A stretch of DNA of 64,000 nt from an uncultured Acidobacteriaceae bacterium (GTDB taxonomy: Bacteria > Acidobacteriota > Terriglobia > Terriglobales > Acidobacteriaceae). The translations under genes were made by a program, and so were the position numbers. Below are positions 51,952 through 60,217 of the stretch, piece by piece (within the stretch, counting starts at the first letter, position 1; each line of letters begins with the position of its first letter). The notes beneath the pieces were generated by a model. That model was not told where the DNA came from. It searched no databases and saw only the letters and a program-made list of their open reading frames with translations. The stretch is from positions 124,001-188,000 of the forward strand of contig CAIVDV010000013.1 of NCBI GenBank assembly GCA_903904755.1. Direction: 5' to 3'.

Positions 51952-52329
51952 CTACTCGTAGTACGTCGCCGTCGTCGTATCCGTCTCCCAAATCGTGCAA
52001 TCCTTCACCCGCACACGGCCCCCGGTCATCTCCAGCAACTGCGCACTCGTCTGCTGGTAAAAGTAGCAGGCAATGTTCTCCGCGGAAGGATTCAGCTCAA
52101 TCCACGGCTCAATATCGTTCAGCATCTGGTGGTCAATCCGGTCAATCACCGGCCGCATCACCGTCTTCAGCAGCTTGAAGTCCAGCAGCAACCCGGTCGC
52201 ATCCAGCTCGCGGCCAATCAGCGTCACCCGCACCTTGTAGTTGTGCCCGTGCGGATTCTCGCACTTGCCCCGGTAGTTGCGCAGGTAATGCCCTGAGGAG
52301 AAACCCGCCTCGACGGTGACTTCATACAT
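51952..52329 (-). CDS. queD: 6-carboxytetrahydropterin synthase QueD-like
   Basis: A 125-residue enzyme of the PTPS/QueD family, acting in queuosine precursor synthesis from dihydroneopterin triphosphate. The zinc ligands (H in FSSGHYLRN, HxH in CENPHGHNYKVRV), catalytic Cys of KCENPHGH, and the PSAENIACYFYQQTSAQLLE block are present. It ends with ETDTTTATYYE as in QueD. Eukaryotic-type PTPS is less likely given the CxxxHGH spacing. No other queuosine gene is next to it. Confidence 0.92.
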   Translation of the reverse strand: MYEVTVEAGFSSGHYLRNYRGKCENPHGHNYKVRVTLIGRELDATGLLLDFKLLKTVMRPVIDRIDHQMLNDIEPWIELNPSAENIACYFYQQTSAQLLEMTGGRVRVKDCTIWETDTTTATYYE

Positions 52330-52389
52330 GGTTGTAGCTGCTTTCCTGGGTAGCGGTATCCCCGGCTCAAGGCCGGGCCTGCTCTTATT

Positions 52390-52647
52390 TTAGGGCTTCC
52401 GCCGCCGCTGCCGCTCCGCAATCCGCCGCGCCTCGCTTCGCCTGTCCACCTGCTCAAAAAGATGGCTCATCACCCCCACCAGCGCAGACAGCAGCCCACC
52501 CAGCAGCAGCACCAACGACAGCGACTTCCACAACGACCCATTCGCCGGCAAACCCGGCTGAAAACTCGACGGCACAAAAATCATCCCGCAACTCACCAGC
52601 GCGAAGAATCCAAGAGTGGCCGCAAGTATGTAAAAGTGTCTCGACAT
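52390..52647 (-). CDS. small two-TM membrane protein of unknown function
   Basis: An 85-residue protein. Two hydrophobic segments (FYILAATLGFFALVSCGMIF and LWKSLSLVLLLGGLLSALVG) are joined by a short PGLPANGS loop; the C-terminus is strongly basic (RRIAERQRRRKP). It starts at ATG 52647 or at the GTG 52659. It lies 60 bases upstream of queD on the same strand. No family is recognised. Confidence 0.6.
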   Translation of the reverse strand: MSRHFYILAATLGFFALVSCGMIFVPSSFQPGLPANGSLWKSLSLVLLLGGLLSALVGVMSHLFEQVDRRSEARRIAERQRRRKP

Positions 52648-52730
52648 GGCATCGCCCACCGGGCTCCTTCGATTGTATCGCCCCTCAACTCCCCGCTTGA
52701 CGCTCTGCAGGTGGCCTCCGACAATAGACT

Positions 52731-52868
52731 ATGGCTTCGAACCCTCCCGACCGCAACCAAGATGACTTTGCCCGATTGGTTCAAGCCCGCATCGACCAGT
52801 TCGCCCGTGGCGAGTTCCTGGAAGGTGCCGAAATGGAATCGCGGTTTGAGAGGATGCTGCAAAGGTGA
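52731..52868 (+). CDS. ParD-like antitoxin
   Basis: A 45-residue protein, MASNPPDRNQDDFARLVQAR, then IDQFARGEFLEGAEMESRFE and RMLQR. The RxDQxxRGEFxEGxExxxRFExML pattern is that of short antitoxins paired with RelE/ParE toxins. The stop codon overlaps the next start (TGATG), which confirms pairing. The product is short and lacks an obvious DNA-binding domain. Confidence 0.7.
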   Translation: MASNPPDRNQDDFARLVQARIDQFARGEFLEGAEMESRFERMLQR

Positions 52869-53140
52869 TGCAGCTGCGGTGGTCACCTGCCGCGGCCATC
52901 GATCTGGAACATCTCTATTCCTGTCTGCAACGCAATCACCCCTCTTTTGCCGTACCTACCATGCGTCGTATTTATGCTGCGGCAAATGAGTTGAGTAAGT
53001 TTCCATCAAAAGGTCGAAAGGGCAGAATTCCAAACACCAGCGAACTGGTTCTGGCTCCATTGCCCCTTGTCGCTTACGCGGTCTAAGGTGAGCATGTGCA
53101 TATTTTCCGCATTGTGCATGGCGCTCAGGATTGGGTCTGA
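52868..53140 (+). pseudogene. RelE/ParE-type toxin interrupted by a stop codon
   Basis: From ATG 52868 the frame reads MQLRWSPAAAIDLEHLYSCL, then VPTMRRIYAAANELSKFPSK, GRKGRIPNTSELVLAPLPLV and AYAV, then a TAA at 53084. Reading on in the same frame gives GEHVHIFRIVHGAQDWV and a TGA at 53138. That continuation is exactly the conserved ParE C-terminus (normally V-K-G-E-x-V-x-I-x-R-I-x-H-G-x-Q-x-W), so TAA replaces an expected AAA lysine. The truncated 72-residue product lacks the last active-site strand. Confidence 0.8.
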
Positions 53141-53148
53141 GTATCCCG

Positions 53149-55218
53149 CTACTCCCCAAAAAACTCCGCCACATCCCCAATGCTCTGCGTCACCCGGTAC
53201 GGCGGCAAACTCGCCAAAAACGTCTGCCCATACCGCATCTGCCGTATCCGCGGATCCAGCAGCACCAGCACGCCCCGGTCCTCCAGGCTCCGAATCAACC
53301 GCCCAAACCCCTGCTTCAGCGTAATCACCGCCTCCGGCACCTGGTAGTCAAAAAACGGCTTCCCCCCCGCCTCCTCAATCGCCCGCATCCTCGCCGACAC
53401 CACCGGATCATTCGGCACCGCAAACGGCAGCCGGTCAATAATCACGCAGCTCAGCGCCTCACCCTGCACGTCCACTCCCTGCCAAAAGCTCGCCGTGCCA
53501 AACAGAATCGCATTCGGCGTCTCCCGGAACTGATCCAGCAGCACATTCCTCGGCGCCGTCCCATGCAGCAATATCGGGTAATCCAGCACCGGCAGCAGCA
53601 GCTCATACAGCTGCCGCATCTGCGCGTAGCTGGTAAACAGGCAAAACGCCCTGCCCTTCGTAATCTCCACCACCCGCCGTATGCACCGCGCCGCAAACTG
53701 TTGAAAATCCGGCGACCTCGGATCCGGCATCTCCGGCGGCAGATACAGCAGCGCCTGCTTGGCATAGTTGAAGTGCGAGGGAACCACCAGCTCCCGCGCC
53801 AACGACAGGTCATCCCCCAACCCCAGCCGCTTCCGGATATGCGTAAACCCGCCCTGCACCGTCAGCGTGGCAGAGGTCAACACCACCGTCGGGAAGTTCT
53901 GGAAAAGCTGCTCATCCAGCAGTGCCGACACATCAATCGGCGTCGCCTGCACAAAAATCGCCCGCCCCTGGTGCATCATCGCCTCGCGGCTCTTGTTTCC
54001 CCCGCCGCTTTGTCCTCGCCGCTCCAGCCAATACACCATGTTGCTTGAGCTTGACTCCAGCACAAACTCCAGGTCGCCCTTCAGCGATGCCACCCGCTTC
54101 CGCAGCCCCGGCGCCTCATCCACTCCGCGCAACTGGTCCAGCTCCGCGTCCAGCCGTACCAGCCCATTCCGCAGGCTCAGGTACAGGTCCCCCTGCGTCT
54201 CCAGGAACTCCTCCCGCGCATCAAACGGCTGCCGCCCATCAAACGCAATCGGCAACTGCGCAAAAAACAGCCGCGACTTGTCCCGCAACTGCTGCGCGCT
54301 GAAGTACGCTCCCGTAGCCAGCGAATCCTTGCTCTTCAGCACCGTCTCCGTGTCCCGCGCCAGCTCCTCAAACCGCAAATTGCTCACCGACACGCCAAAG
54401 TAGCTGCTCGCCACCTCTTCCAGTTCGTGCGCCTCGTCAAAAATCACCGCCGCCGCCTCCGGCAGCACTCCTGCATCGGGCGCTCCCGCCGCCTGCTGCC
54501 GCACCGCCAAATCCGCAAAAAACAGGTGGTGGTTCACAATCACCACATCTGCCTCCTGCGCCCGCCGTCGCATCTCCGTAATAAAACACCGCTGATAATC
54601 CGGGCACGTCGATCCCAGGCACGCCTCACTCCGCGCATCCAGCCGCGACCACAACTGGCTCGCCTCCGGTATCCCCGCCAGCTCTGCCCGGTCCCCCGTC
54701 TCCGTCTCCCGCTCCCACTCTGAAATCTTCTTGAACTGGTCTATCTCCTCCAGCCCCGACAAAATCGGCTGCCGCGTCAGAGTCACCAGCTTGTGCCGGC
54801 ACAAATAATTGGCTCGCCCTTTCATCGTGCAAACCCGCAACTCACCTAGCAGCGACTCCAGAAACGGCACATCCCGCAGATACAACTGGTCCTGCAGCGC
54901 CTTCGTCCCAGTCGAAACAATCACCCGCCGCCCCGTCTCCAGCGCCATCCGCAACGCCGGCAGCAGATACGCCAGCGTCTTGCCCGTACCCGTCCCAGCC
55001 TCCACAACTAGATGACGCCCCTCGTCCAGCGCCCGCTCCACCGCCTTCGCCATCTCCAACTGCCCCGGCCGGTACTCATACGGCAACGACGAATTCTCCA
55101 GCATCCCCCCCGGCGCAAAAAACGCATACAGCGTCGGCAACGACCCTGCGGGTGCTCGATTCTGCTCGGAGTTCTCGGCCACGCGCCCGCCTTTTTCCCA
55201 CTGGGGAAGTGACTTCAT
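53149..55218 (-). CDS. dinG: ATP-dependent DNA helicase, DinG/XPD-like
   Basis: A 689-residue superfamily 2 helicase. Walker A is EAGTGTGKTLAYLLPALRMA, motif Ia VIVSTGTKALQDQL, four iron-sulfur cysteines lie in CTMKGRANYLC and CLGSTCPDYQRC, and the DEAH box is AVIFDEAHELEEVASSYFGV. C-terminal motifs include FASFWQG-like TASFWQGVDVQGEALSCVII and QGFGRLIRSLEDRGVLVLLD. It unwinds DNA 5'-3' at R-loops or damaged forks. The ATG at 55218 fits; a GTG at 55182 is possible. Confidence 0.92.
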   Translation of the reverse strand: MKSLPQWEKGGRVAENSEQNRAPAGSLPTLYAFFAPGGMLENSSLPYEYRPGQLEMAKAVERALDEGRHLVVEAGTGTGKTLAYLLPALRMALETGRRVIVSTGTKALQDQLYLRDVPFLESLLGELRVCTMKGRANYLCRHKLVTLTRQPILSGLEEIDQFKKISEWERETETGDRAELAGIPEASQLWSRLDARSEACLGSTCPDYQRCFITEMRRRAQEADVVIVNHHLFFADLAVRQQAAGAPDAGVLPEAAAVIFDEAHELEEVASSYFGVSVSNLRFEELARDTETVLKSKDSLATGAYFSAQQLRDKSRLFFAQLPIAFDGRQPFDAREEFLETQGDLYLSLRNGLVRLDAELDQLRGVDEAPGLRKRVASLKGDLEFVLESSSSNMVYWLERRGQSGGGNKSREAMMHQGRAIFVQATPIDVSALLDEQLFQNFPTVVLTSATLTVQGGFTHIRKRLGLGDDLSLARELVVPSHFNYAKQALLYLPPEMPDPRSPDFQQFAARCIRRVVEITKGRAFCLFTSYAQMRQLYELLLPVLDYPILLHGTAPRNVLLDQFRETPNAILFGTASFWQGVDVQGEALSCVIIDRLPFAVPNDPVVSARMRAIEEAGGKPFFDYQVPEAVITLKQGFGRLIRSLEDRGVLVLLDPRIRQMRYGQTFLASLPPYRVTQSIGDVAEFFGE

Positions 55219-55437
55219 TCTAGCGGGATAGGGGTGCCTGGGTCTGAGTACCTGAGATTCGTCAAGCACATCCCTGCCATGCGGCTCCAGATTCGCAACA
55301 GTCGCGGGAATTCAACGGATGGATGGACAGAAACGGCATTGTCGGAAAGCGATTCTTCATTCAGTCCAGAACGCAATCCACCAGCCTGTACCTCTGCCTG
55401 CCGTGAATTCGTCCCAAAGAGCAATCAACCACTCCTC

Positions 55438-55487
55438 TTATTTTCATTTTTACAAAATAATGAAAATAACAGACTCTCTTATTTTCA
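55438..55487. promoter_or_regulatory. TGAAAATAA-N9-TTATTTTCA site downstream of fic
   Basis: One full site (55461-55487) and one half site (TTATTTTCA, 55438-55446) lie in the AT-rich spacer between dinG and fic. The same pair occurs twice upstream of fic. The rest of this 309-base spacer shows nothing else. Confidence 0.6.
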
Positions 55488-55527
55488 TTTTCCACTCCAT
55501 CTCGCCAGCCAAGCTCCCCCGTCACTC

Positions 55528-56664
55528 TCACTCCCCAAACCCCAGCCGCACCGGCTCCTCCAGAACCTCTAGCAGCTTCCACGCGCAGTACACCCGCCCG
55601 CGCCGCGCCTCCGACGCCGCACGCACAATCCCCAGAGCCTCCAGCCGCTCCAGAGATCTCTGAGCCGTCGTAAACGCAACCCCCAACTCCTCCGCAGCCC
55701 CGGAGATCGTCAAAAATGGGTTCTCTGACAACCGCTCCAGCACACGCAGATCCAGCTTCGCCTTCGAAGCCACCTTTCGCCAATCCTGCAGCAGTTGGCG
55801 AATCCGGCTCGATCGCTCCAGTGCGTCCGTCGCAATCCAGGCCACGCCATGCAGAAAATACTCCACCCACTCCGCCCACGCTCCACGCTCACTCACCCCA
55901 CGCAGCCGCCTGTAATACTCCGGCCGCGACGCCTCAAAGAACGCTGAGAGATACAGCAGCGGGGTCGGCAAAACCCTCTTCTCTATCAAAAACAGCGTAA
56001 TCAGCAGCCGCCCAACCCGCCCGTTCCCATCCAGAAACGGATGAATCGCTTCAAACTGGTAATGCGCCATCGCAATCGTAATCAGCGGTGGGTACCGCGA
56101 TTCATTCAAGAACCGCTCCCACGCCGCCAGGCACGGCGCAATCTCGCCGGGTGGCGGCGGCACGTAGGTCGCAGTCGTCACCGTGCTGCCCGGCCGGCCA
56201 ATCCAGTTCTGAATCGTCCGAAACTCCCCCGGCGCCGCATTGTGGCCCCGCACCCCCGTCATAAGCTTTTCGTGGATCTCCCGCACCAGCCGTACGCAAA
56301 TCGGCAACTCCCGCAACCGCGCCATCCCGTGTTCCAGCGCCGCCACATAGTTGCCCACCTCGCGCAGATCGTCCGGGCTGCGCTCGACTGCCGCGCCCGC
56401 CTCGGCCGCCAGCAGTTCCCCCAGGCTCGCCTGCGTCCCTTCTATCCGGCTTGACTCCACCGCCTCGCTGCGCACAAACGGCCGCAACAACACATGCGGG
56501 TTCGGCAACCATGCTCCCTCGGCCGCCAGCATCCCCATCACCCCATCGGCCTCTGACAGCGCCCGCACCAGCTCCGTCGTCCACTCAAAATCCGGTGGCA
56601 ACGGCGCCGGTACATACGCTGAGTACCCCTCGAACCGGACTGTCGCACCGTGCACAGCACCCAT
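55528..56664 (-). CDS. Fic domain AMP-transferase with N-terminal inhibitory helix and C-terminal winged helix
   Basis: A 378-residue class II Fic protein. Residues 71-76 are the autoinhibitory SSRIEG helix motif; its Glu75 blocks ATP until released. The Fic core has HPFLDGNGRVGR (208-219) with the catalytic histidine and phosphate-binding GNGR. Residues about 300-365 are a winged-helix domain (FLTISGAAEELGVAFTTAQR, SLERLEALGIVRAAS). It should AMPylate (or otherwise nucleotidylate) a protein hydroxyl. AAGG is present before the ATG. It is flanked by repeated palindromes that its HTH might bind. Confidence 0.93.
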   Translation of the reverse strand: MGAVHGATVRFEGYSAYVPAPLPPDFEWTTELVRALSEADGVMGMLAAEGAWLPNPHVLLRPFVRSEAVESSRIEGTQASLGELLAAEAGAAVERSPDDLREVGNYVAALEHGMARLRELPICVRLVREIHEKLMTGVRGHNAAPGEFRTIQNWIGRPGSTVTTATYVPPPPGEIAPCLAAWERFLNESRYPPLITIAMAHYQFEAIHPFLDGNGRVGRLLITLFLIEKRVLPTPLLYLSAFFEASRPEYYRRLRGVSERGAWAEWVEYFLHGVAWIATDALERSSRIRQLLQDWRKVASKAKLDLRVLERLSENPFLTISGAAEELGVAFTTAQRSLERLEALGIVRAASEARRGRVYCAWKLLEVLEEPVRLGFGE

Positions 56665-56680
56665 CCCGCACCTTCAAAAG

Positions 56681-56788
56681 TGAAAATAACCCTCTCCACT
56701 ATTTTCATTATTCATCATTTTCAAAAATACTCCCATAATTATTTTCACTTATCCAATAAAATGAAAATAACATCACTCCTTATTTTCA
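56681..56788. promoter_or_regulatory. repeated operator-like palindromes upstream of fic
   Basis: Two TGAAAATAA-N9-(T/C)TATTTTCA sites (56681-56707 and 56762-56788) plus one half site (56739-56747) fill the fic promoter spacer, which is far more AT-rich than the genome. Confidence 0.65.
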
Positions 56789-56798
56789 CTTTCCCACC

Positions 56799-57221
56799 TC
56801 ACTCCAGCAAATCCAGCGTACCCTCGTCCCCTTCGCCATCAAAAAACCGCACCAGCGCCTCCTCAAACACCCGTTCCCGCACCGTCACCGCCGCAAACAG
56901 CGTCATTGACGACCGGAACTTCAGGCTGTCCACCTCGCCAAATATCTCCTCGCTCCTCCGCCTCGGCACCGCCAGCACCAGCCGCGTCCACTCCACCAGC
57001 CTCGCGCCCAGCTCCGGATGCCGAAGATATGCCGCAGCCTCCTCCCGCGAACCAATCCCATAGAAGCGCGAGTTCTCGCTCTGCCCCAACCCGCGCAACT
57101 GCGGAAAGACAAACCACATCCAGTGCCCACGCTTGCGCCCCGCCCGCAACTCGCTCCTCACCTGCTCCACCACCCGCTCCTGTGCCTCCACAAACCGCTC
57201 CAAATCGAATCCGTCCGCCAT
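56799..57221 (-). CDS. DUF1810 family protein
   Basis: A 140-residue protein with the family core: FDLERFVEAQERVVEQVRSE, GRKRGHWMWFVFPQLRGLGQ, SRFYGIGSREEAAAYLRHPE and DSLKFRSSMTLFAAV. The function of DUF1810 is unknown; it is widespread in proteobacteria and acidobacteria. The ATG at 57221 follows a G-rich stretch; it is divergent from the Phd/PIN operon and precedes fic on the same strand, with the operator region between them. Confidence 0.88.
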   Translation of the reverse strand: MADGFDLERFVEAQERVVEQVRSELRAGRKRGHWMWFVFPQLRGLGQSENSRFYGIGSREEAAAYLRHPELGARLVEWTRLVLAVPRRRSEEIFGEVDSLKFRSSMTLFAAVTVRERVFEEALVRFFDGEGDEGTLDLLE

Positions 57222-57241
57222 TCCAGTCCCCCCTTTCCGCA

Positions 57242-57276
57242 TTGCCCAGCACAAGTGGACTAAGTATACTTAGTCC
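57242..57276 (+). promoter_or_regulatory. Phd/PIN promoter with overlapping 20-bp palindromic operator
   Basis: TTGCCC (57242-57247) and TATACT (57265-57270) are 17 bp apart. The perfect palindrome GGACTAAGTATACTTAGTCC (57257-57276) covers the -10 and ends at the base before the ATG. The predicted start of transcription coincides with the ATG, giving a leaderless mRNA. Confidence 0.7.
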
Positions 57277-57588
57277 ATGGCATACACCGTCCATCAGGCC
57301 AAGACCCACTTCTCCCGCCTCCTTCGCGAAGCCGAGGCCGGCCAGGAGGTCATTGTCATGCGCGGCAACCAGCCCGTTGCCAAAGTCGTACCCTTTGCAC
57401 CCGCCGAACAGCCCGCCAAGCGCACCCTGGGCGGATTTACTCACCTGCCCCAAGCTGACCCAGCCATCTTCGCCCCCCTCACCGACGAGCAAATGGTCGA
57501 GTACGGCTTCGGATCGATGCTCCCCGATGCGGAACCGCACGTGGAAAGTAAGTCCAAGGATCAGTCCGCCCCGGAACAAGTGGCATGA
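57277..57588 (+). CDS. Phd/YefM-type antitoxin
   Basis: A 103-residue antitoxin. The N-terminal DNA-binding part is typical: MAYTVHQAKTHFSRLLREAE, AGQEVIVMRGNQPVAKVVPF. The C-terminal half (EQMVEYGFGSMLPDAEPHVE) should wrap the toxin. No SD precedes the ATG; the operator abuts it. It overlaps the toxin gene by four bases (ATGA). It probably represses its own promoter at the 57257-57276 palindrome. Confidence 0.92.
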   Translation: MAYTVHQAKTHFSRLLREAEAGQEVIVMRGNQPVAKVVPFAPAEQPAKRTLGGFTHLPQADPAIFAPLTDEQMVEYGFGSMLPDAEPHVESKSKDQSAPEQVA

Positions 57589-57971
57589 GATACCTGCTCG
57601 ACACCCACACCTACTACTGGTTCCGCCAATCCCCTGCCCAATTGCCTCCCAGGATCATCAGCTTGTTGACGGATGCGAAGACTGAGATTCTGGTTTCCCC
57701 GGTAATTCCCTGGGAGCTCTCAATCAAAGTGAGCATCGGCAAGCTGGACGCAATGGAACTGCTGGTCGATTTTGAGCTTCGGGAAACCGCAGCAGGCCTC
57801 TCGCTCATCACCATCAACACTGCCGAAGTCATCCGCTCTGGCCTGCTGCCATCTCATCACCGCGACCCCTTCGACCGCCTCCTCATCGCCCAATCCCTCA
57901 CTCTCAACGCCCCTATCCTCTCCGCAGACACCATCTTTGACCGATACGGCGTGCAGCGTATCTGGAACTAA
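57585..57971 (+). CDS. PIN-domain ribonuclease toxin (VapC-like)
   Basis: A 128-residue PIN protein with the acidic metal site intact: first Asp in MRYLLDTHTYYWF, Glu in PVIPWELSIKVSIGKL, Asp in HHRDPFDRLLIAQSLTLNAP and the last Asp in ILSADTIFDRYG. PIN toxins cut tRNA or rRNA. The LLDTHTYYW start and the Phd-type partner place it in the COG3744 group. It is co-translated with the antitoxin through an ATGA overlap. Confidence 0.93.
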   Translation: MRYLLDTHTYYWFRQSPAQLPPRIISLLTDAKTEILVSPVIPWELSIKVSIGKLDAMELLVDFELRETAAGLSLITINTAEVIRSGLLPSHHRDPFDRLLIAQSLTLNAPILSADTIFDRYGVQRIWN

Positions 57972-58066
57972 GAGACAATAGAAAGACGAGGGTCCGCCGG
58001 TCTCCCCTCGGGCTATACGCCGCCGCGCGTAAAACGCCCCCAACGAGTCGGCCACTGGAGCCCGTT

Positions 58067-59662
58067 TTGTCGAAGTATCACAAGTCCGTTGTCCCCTCTA
58101 CGCCCGCCAGCTCGCACCTGCCGCTGGTCGCCATCTGTGGTCGCCCCAACGTGGGCAAGTCCACCCTCTTCAATCGCCTCACCCACTCCCGCCGCTCCAT
58201 CGTCGGCGACGAGCCCGGCATCACCCGCGACCGCATCTACGGCGACGTTGAGTGGGACGGCCGCATCATCCGACTCGTCGACACCGGCGGCATCATCCCC
58301 GACGATACTGCCCTCATCCCCAGCGAGATCTACTCCCAGGCCAAAACCGCCCTCGCCGAAGCTGACCTGCTCCTGCTCGTCGTCGACGCCCGTACCGAGC
58401 TCGCCTCCACCGACATTGACCTCGCCCGCATCCTCATCCGCGGCGGCAAGCCCGTCTATCTCGTCATCAACAAGGTCGAGACCGACGCCGTCGCCGCATG
58501 CGCTGAGAACTTCCGCCGCCTCGGCATCAAGGAGGTCTTCATGATCTCCTCCGAGCACGGCCGCGGCATCGGCGACCTCCTCGATGCCATCTTCGATCGC
58601 CTCCCCGCCCCCGTTGGCTTCGCCGCCGAGCCCGTCATCCCCTTTGACGACACACTCGACCCCGACGAAGCCGACCTCGAAGACGTCGTCTTCGACGAGG
58701 ACCAGGAAGACTCCACCGCCGAAGACATGGGCCCCGAATACGACGAGGACGAGGACCCGCTCGACGAAGAGACCGGCGAGGCCGAGGAAGCCGCCGACCG
58801 CGACCATCCCCTGCACCGCTCCCATGGCGAATACGAGATGGAAGAGACCGCCGTCGCCATCATCGGCCGCCCTAACGTCGGCAAATCCACCATGCTCAAC
58901 GCCCTCACCGGTACCCAGCGTGCCATCGTCTCCCCCATCGCCGGCACCACCCGCGACGCCGTCGACGAAGTCATCGAGTTTGAAGGCAAGAAAATCCGCC
59001 TAATCGATACCGCCGGCATCCGCCGCAAGGGCAAAACTCACCTCATGGCCGAAAAGCTCTCGGTCGTCATGGCCCGCCGACATCTGGAATCCTGCGATGT
59101 TGCCCTGCTCATGATCGACGCCGTCGAAGGCGTCACTGCCTCCGACGCTCACATCGGCGGATACGCCCACGAAAGCGGACGCTCCGTCATCATCGTCATC
59201 AACAAGTGGGATCTCATGACCACAAACCGCACCGACGGCAAGCCCCCCGCCGACCGTCTTCTCTACGAAGAGCAGGTGCGCCACGCCCTCAAGTATCTCG
59301 ACTACGCGCCCATCATCTTCGTCTCCGCCTCAGAAGAGCAGAACCTCGACAAGGTGCTCAAGGCCGTCCGCCGCGTCGCCGGCAACCGCCGAAAGCGCGT
59401 CACCACCGGCCAAATCAACCGCTTCCTTGACACCATCGACTTCCAGCGCGCCCCCGTGCCCATGTCCCGCCGCATGCGCATCTTCTACATCACCCAGGCT
59501 GCCGTCGCCCCGCCCACCTTCGTCCTCTTCGTTGACCGCGACGTCAAACTCCACTTCGCCTTCGAGCGCTTCCTCGAAAATCAGATGCGCAGCGCCTTCG
59601 GCTTTGAAGGCACCCCCATCTGGTTCAAAGTCCGCGCCCGCAACAAGAAAAAGGAAAAGTAG
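58067..59662 (+). CDS. der: ribosome biogenesis GTPase Der with extended acidic linker
   Basis: Der (EngA) has two tandem GTPase domains and assists 50S assembly. Domain 1 shows GRPNVGKSTLFNRL, DTGG and NKVE; domain 2 (from about residue 260) shows GRPNVGKSTMLNAL, DTAGIRRKGK and NKWDLM; a C-terminal KH-like domain follows (VPMSRRMRIFYITQ). The product has 531 residues, longer than the usual 440-490, owing to a Glu/Asp-rich linker between the G domains (about 200-258, e.g. DEADLEDVVFDEDQEDST). The TTG start has GGAG six bases upstream. Confidence 0.95.
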   Translation: MSKYHKSVVPSTPASSHLPLVAICGRPNVGKSTLFNRLTHSRRSIVGDEPGITRDRIYGDVEWDGRIIRLVDTGGIIPDDTALIPSEIYSQAKTALAEADLLLLVVDARTELASTDIDLARILIRGGKPVYLVINKVETDAVAACAENFRRLGIKEVFMISSEHGRGIGDLLDAIFDRLPAPVGFAAEPVIPFDDTLDPDEADLEDVVFDEDQEDSTAEDMGPEYDEDEDPLDEETGEAEEAADRDHPLHRSHGEYEMEETAVAIIGRPNVGKSTMLNALTGTQRAIVSPIAGTTRDAVDEVIEFEGKKIRLIDTAGIRRKGKTHLMAEKLSVVMARRHLESCDVALLMIDAVEGVTASDAHIGGYAHESGRSVIIVINKWDLMTTNRTDGKPPADRLLYEEQVRHALKYLDYAPIIFVSASEEQNLDKVLKAVRRVAGNRRKRVTTGQINRFLDTIDFQRAPVPMSRRMRIFYITQAAVAPPTFVLFVDRDVKLHFAFERFLENQMRSAFGFEGTPIWFKVRARNKKKEK

Positions 59663-59679
59663 CCTCCCTCAACCCGCCC

Positions 59680-59718
59680 AAACGGCCGCTGGCGAACCTC
59701 GTCAGCGGCCGTTTTCCT
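59680..59718. terminator. terminator at the end of der
   Basis: AAACGGCCGCTG pairs with CAGCGGCCGTTTT; TTCCTTT follows. It overlaps the stop codon of the convergent methyltransferase gene. Confidence 0.85.
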
Positions 59719-60208
59719 TTGTCGGCATTCGCGGCCACCAGCGATTCACCCGCACGCAAAATCCCGTGTACTCCGCCCCATACCGCCTCTGCAGCGTCGG
59801 CTCCTCATACTTGCGAATAAACAAATCAAATCCCAGCCCAATCGCCAGCGTATACGCCAGCATCCACGCGCTTCGGAACAGCAAAGCCTCGCCCAGCAGC
59901 ACAACCACATCGCCCACATACATCGGGTTCCGGACCCATCTGTACAGACCGCTCACCACCAGCCGCTCCGTCGGTACCGTCGGGAAAAGCGACCCTCTCC
60001 CCACCCGCACAAACCGCACAATCGACTCCAGCAGCGGCACCAGCCCAACCCCAATCAGCCCCCACGCCACCACCTGCCAACCCATTGGCTGCCTGTGCGC
60101 AATCCTCAGTCCGGTGATGCCCCACGGCCCCAGCACCAGCACTACACCCGGCCCGCCAAACACCGTAAACAGGACTGAAGCTGCAATGCTGCGTCGCAGT
60201 GTCGCCAT
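59702..60208 (-). CDS. isoprenylcysteine carboxylmethyltransferase-like membrane methyltransferase
   Basis: A 168-residue integral membrane protein of the ICMT/PEMT family. The hallmark is VSGLYRWVRNPMYVGDVVVL (the G-x-Y-x-x-x-R-N-P-x-Y motif for S-adenosylmethionine), then the IRKYEEPTLQRRYGAEYTGF block that closes the cofactor site. Four or five hydrophobic segments are visible. Bacterial members methylate lipids or small thiols; substrate is unknown. It lies nine bases after the next gene upstream (60218), so both are probably co-transcribed. Confidence 0.88.
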   Translation of the reverse strand: MATLRRSIAASVLFTVFGGPGVVLVLGPWGITGLRIAHRQPMGWQVVAWGLIGVGLVPLLESIVRFVRVGRGSLFPTVPTERLVVSGLYRWVRNPMYVGDVVVLLGEALLFRSAWMLAYTLAIGLGFDLFIRKYEEPTLQRRYGAEYTGFCVRVNRWWPRMPTKENGR

Positions 60209-60217
60209 CGCTCGCTC

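Noticed and set aside
57972..58066. Gene in the spacer between the PIN toxin and der
   Set aside because: Only 95 bases, no start with SD other than that of der.
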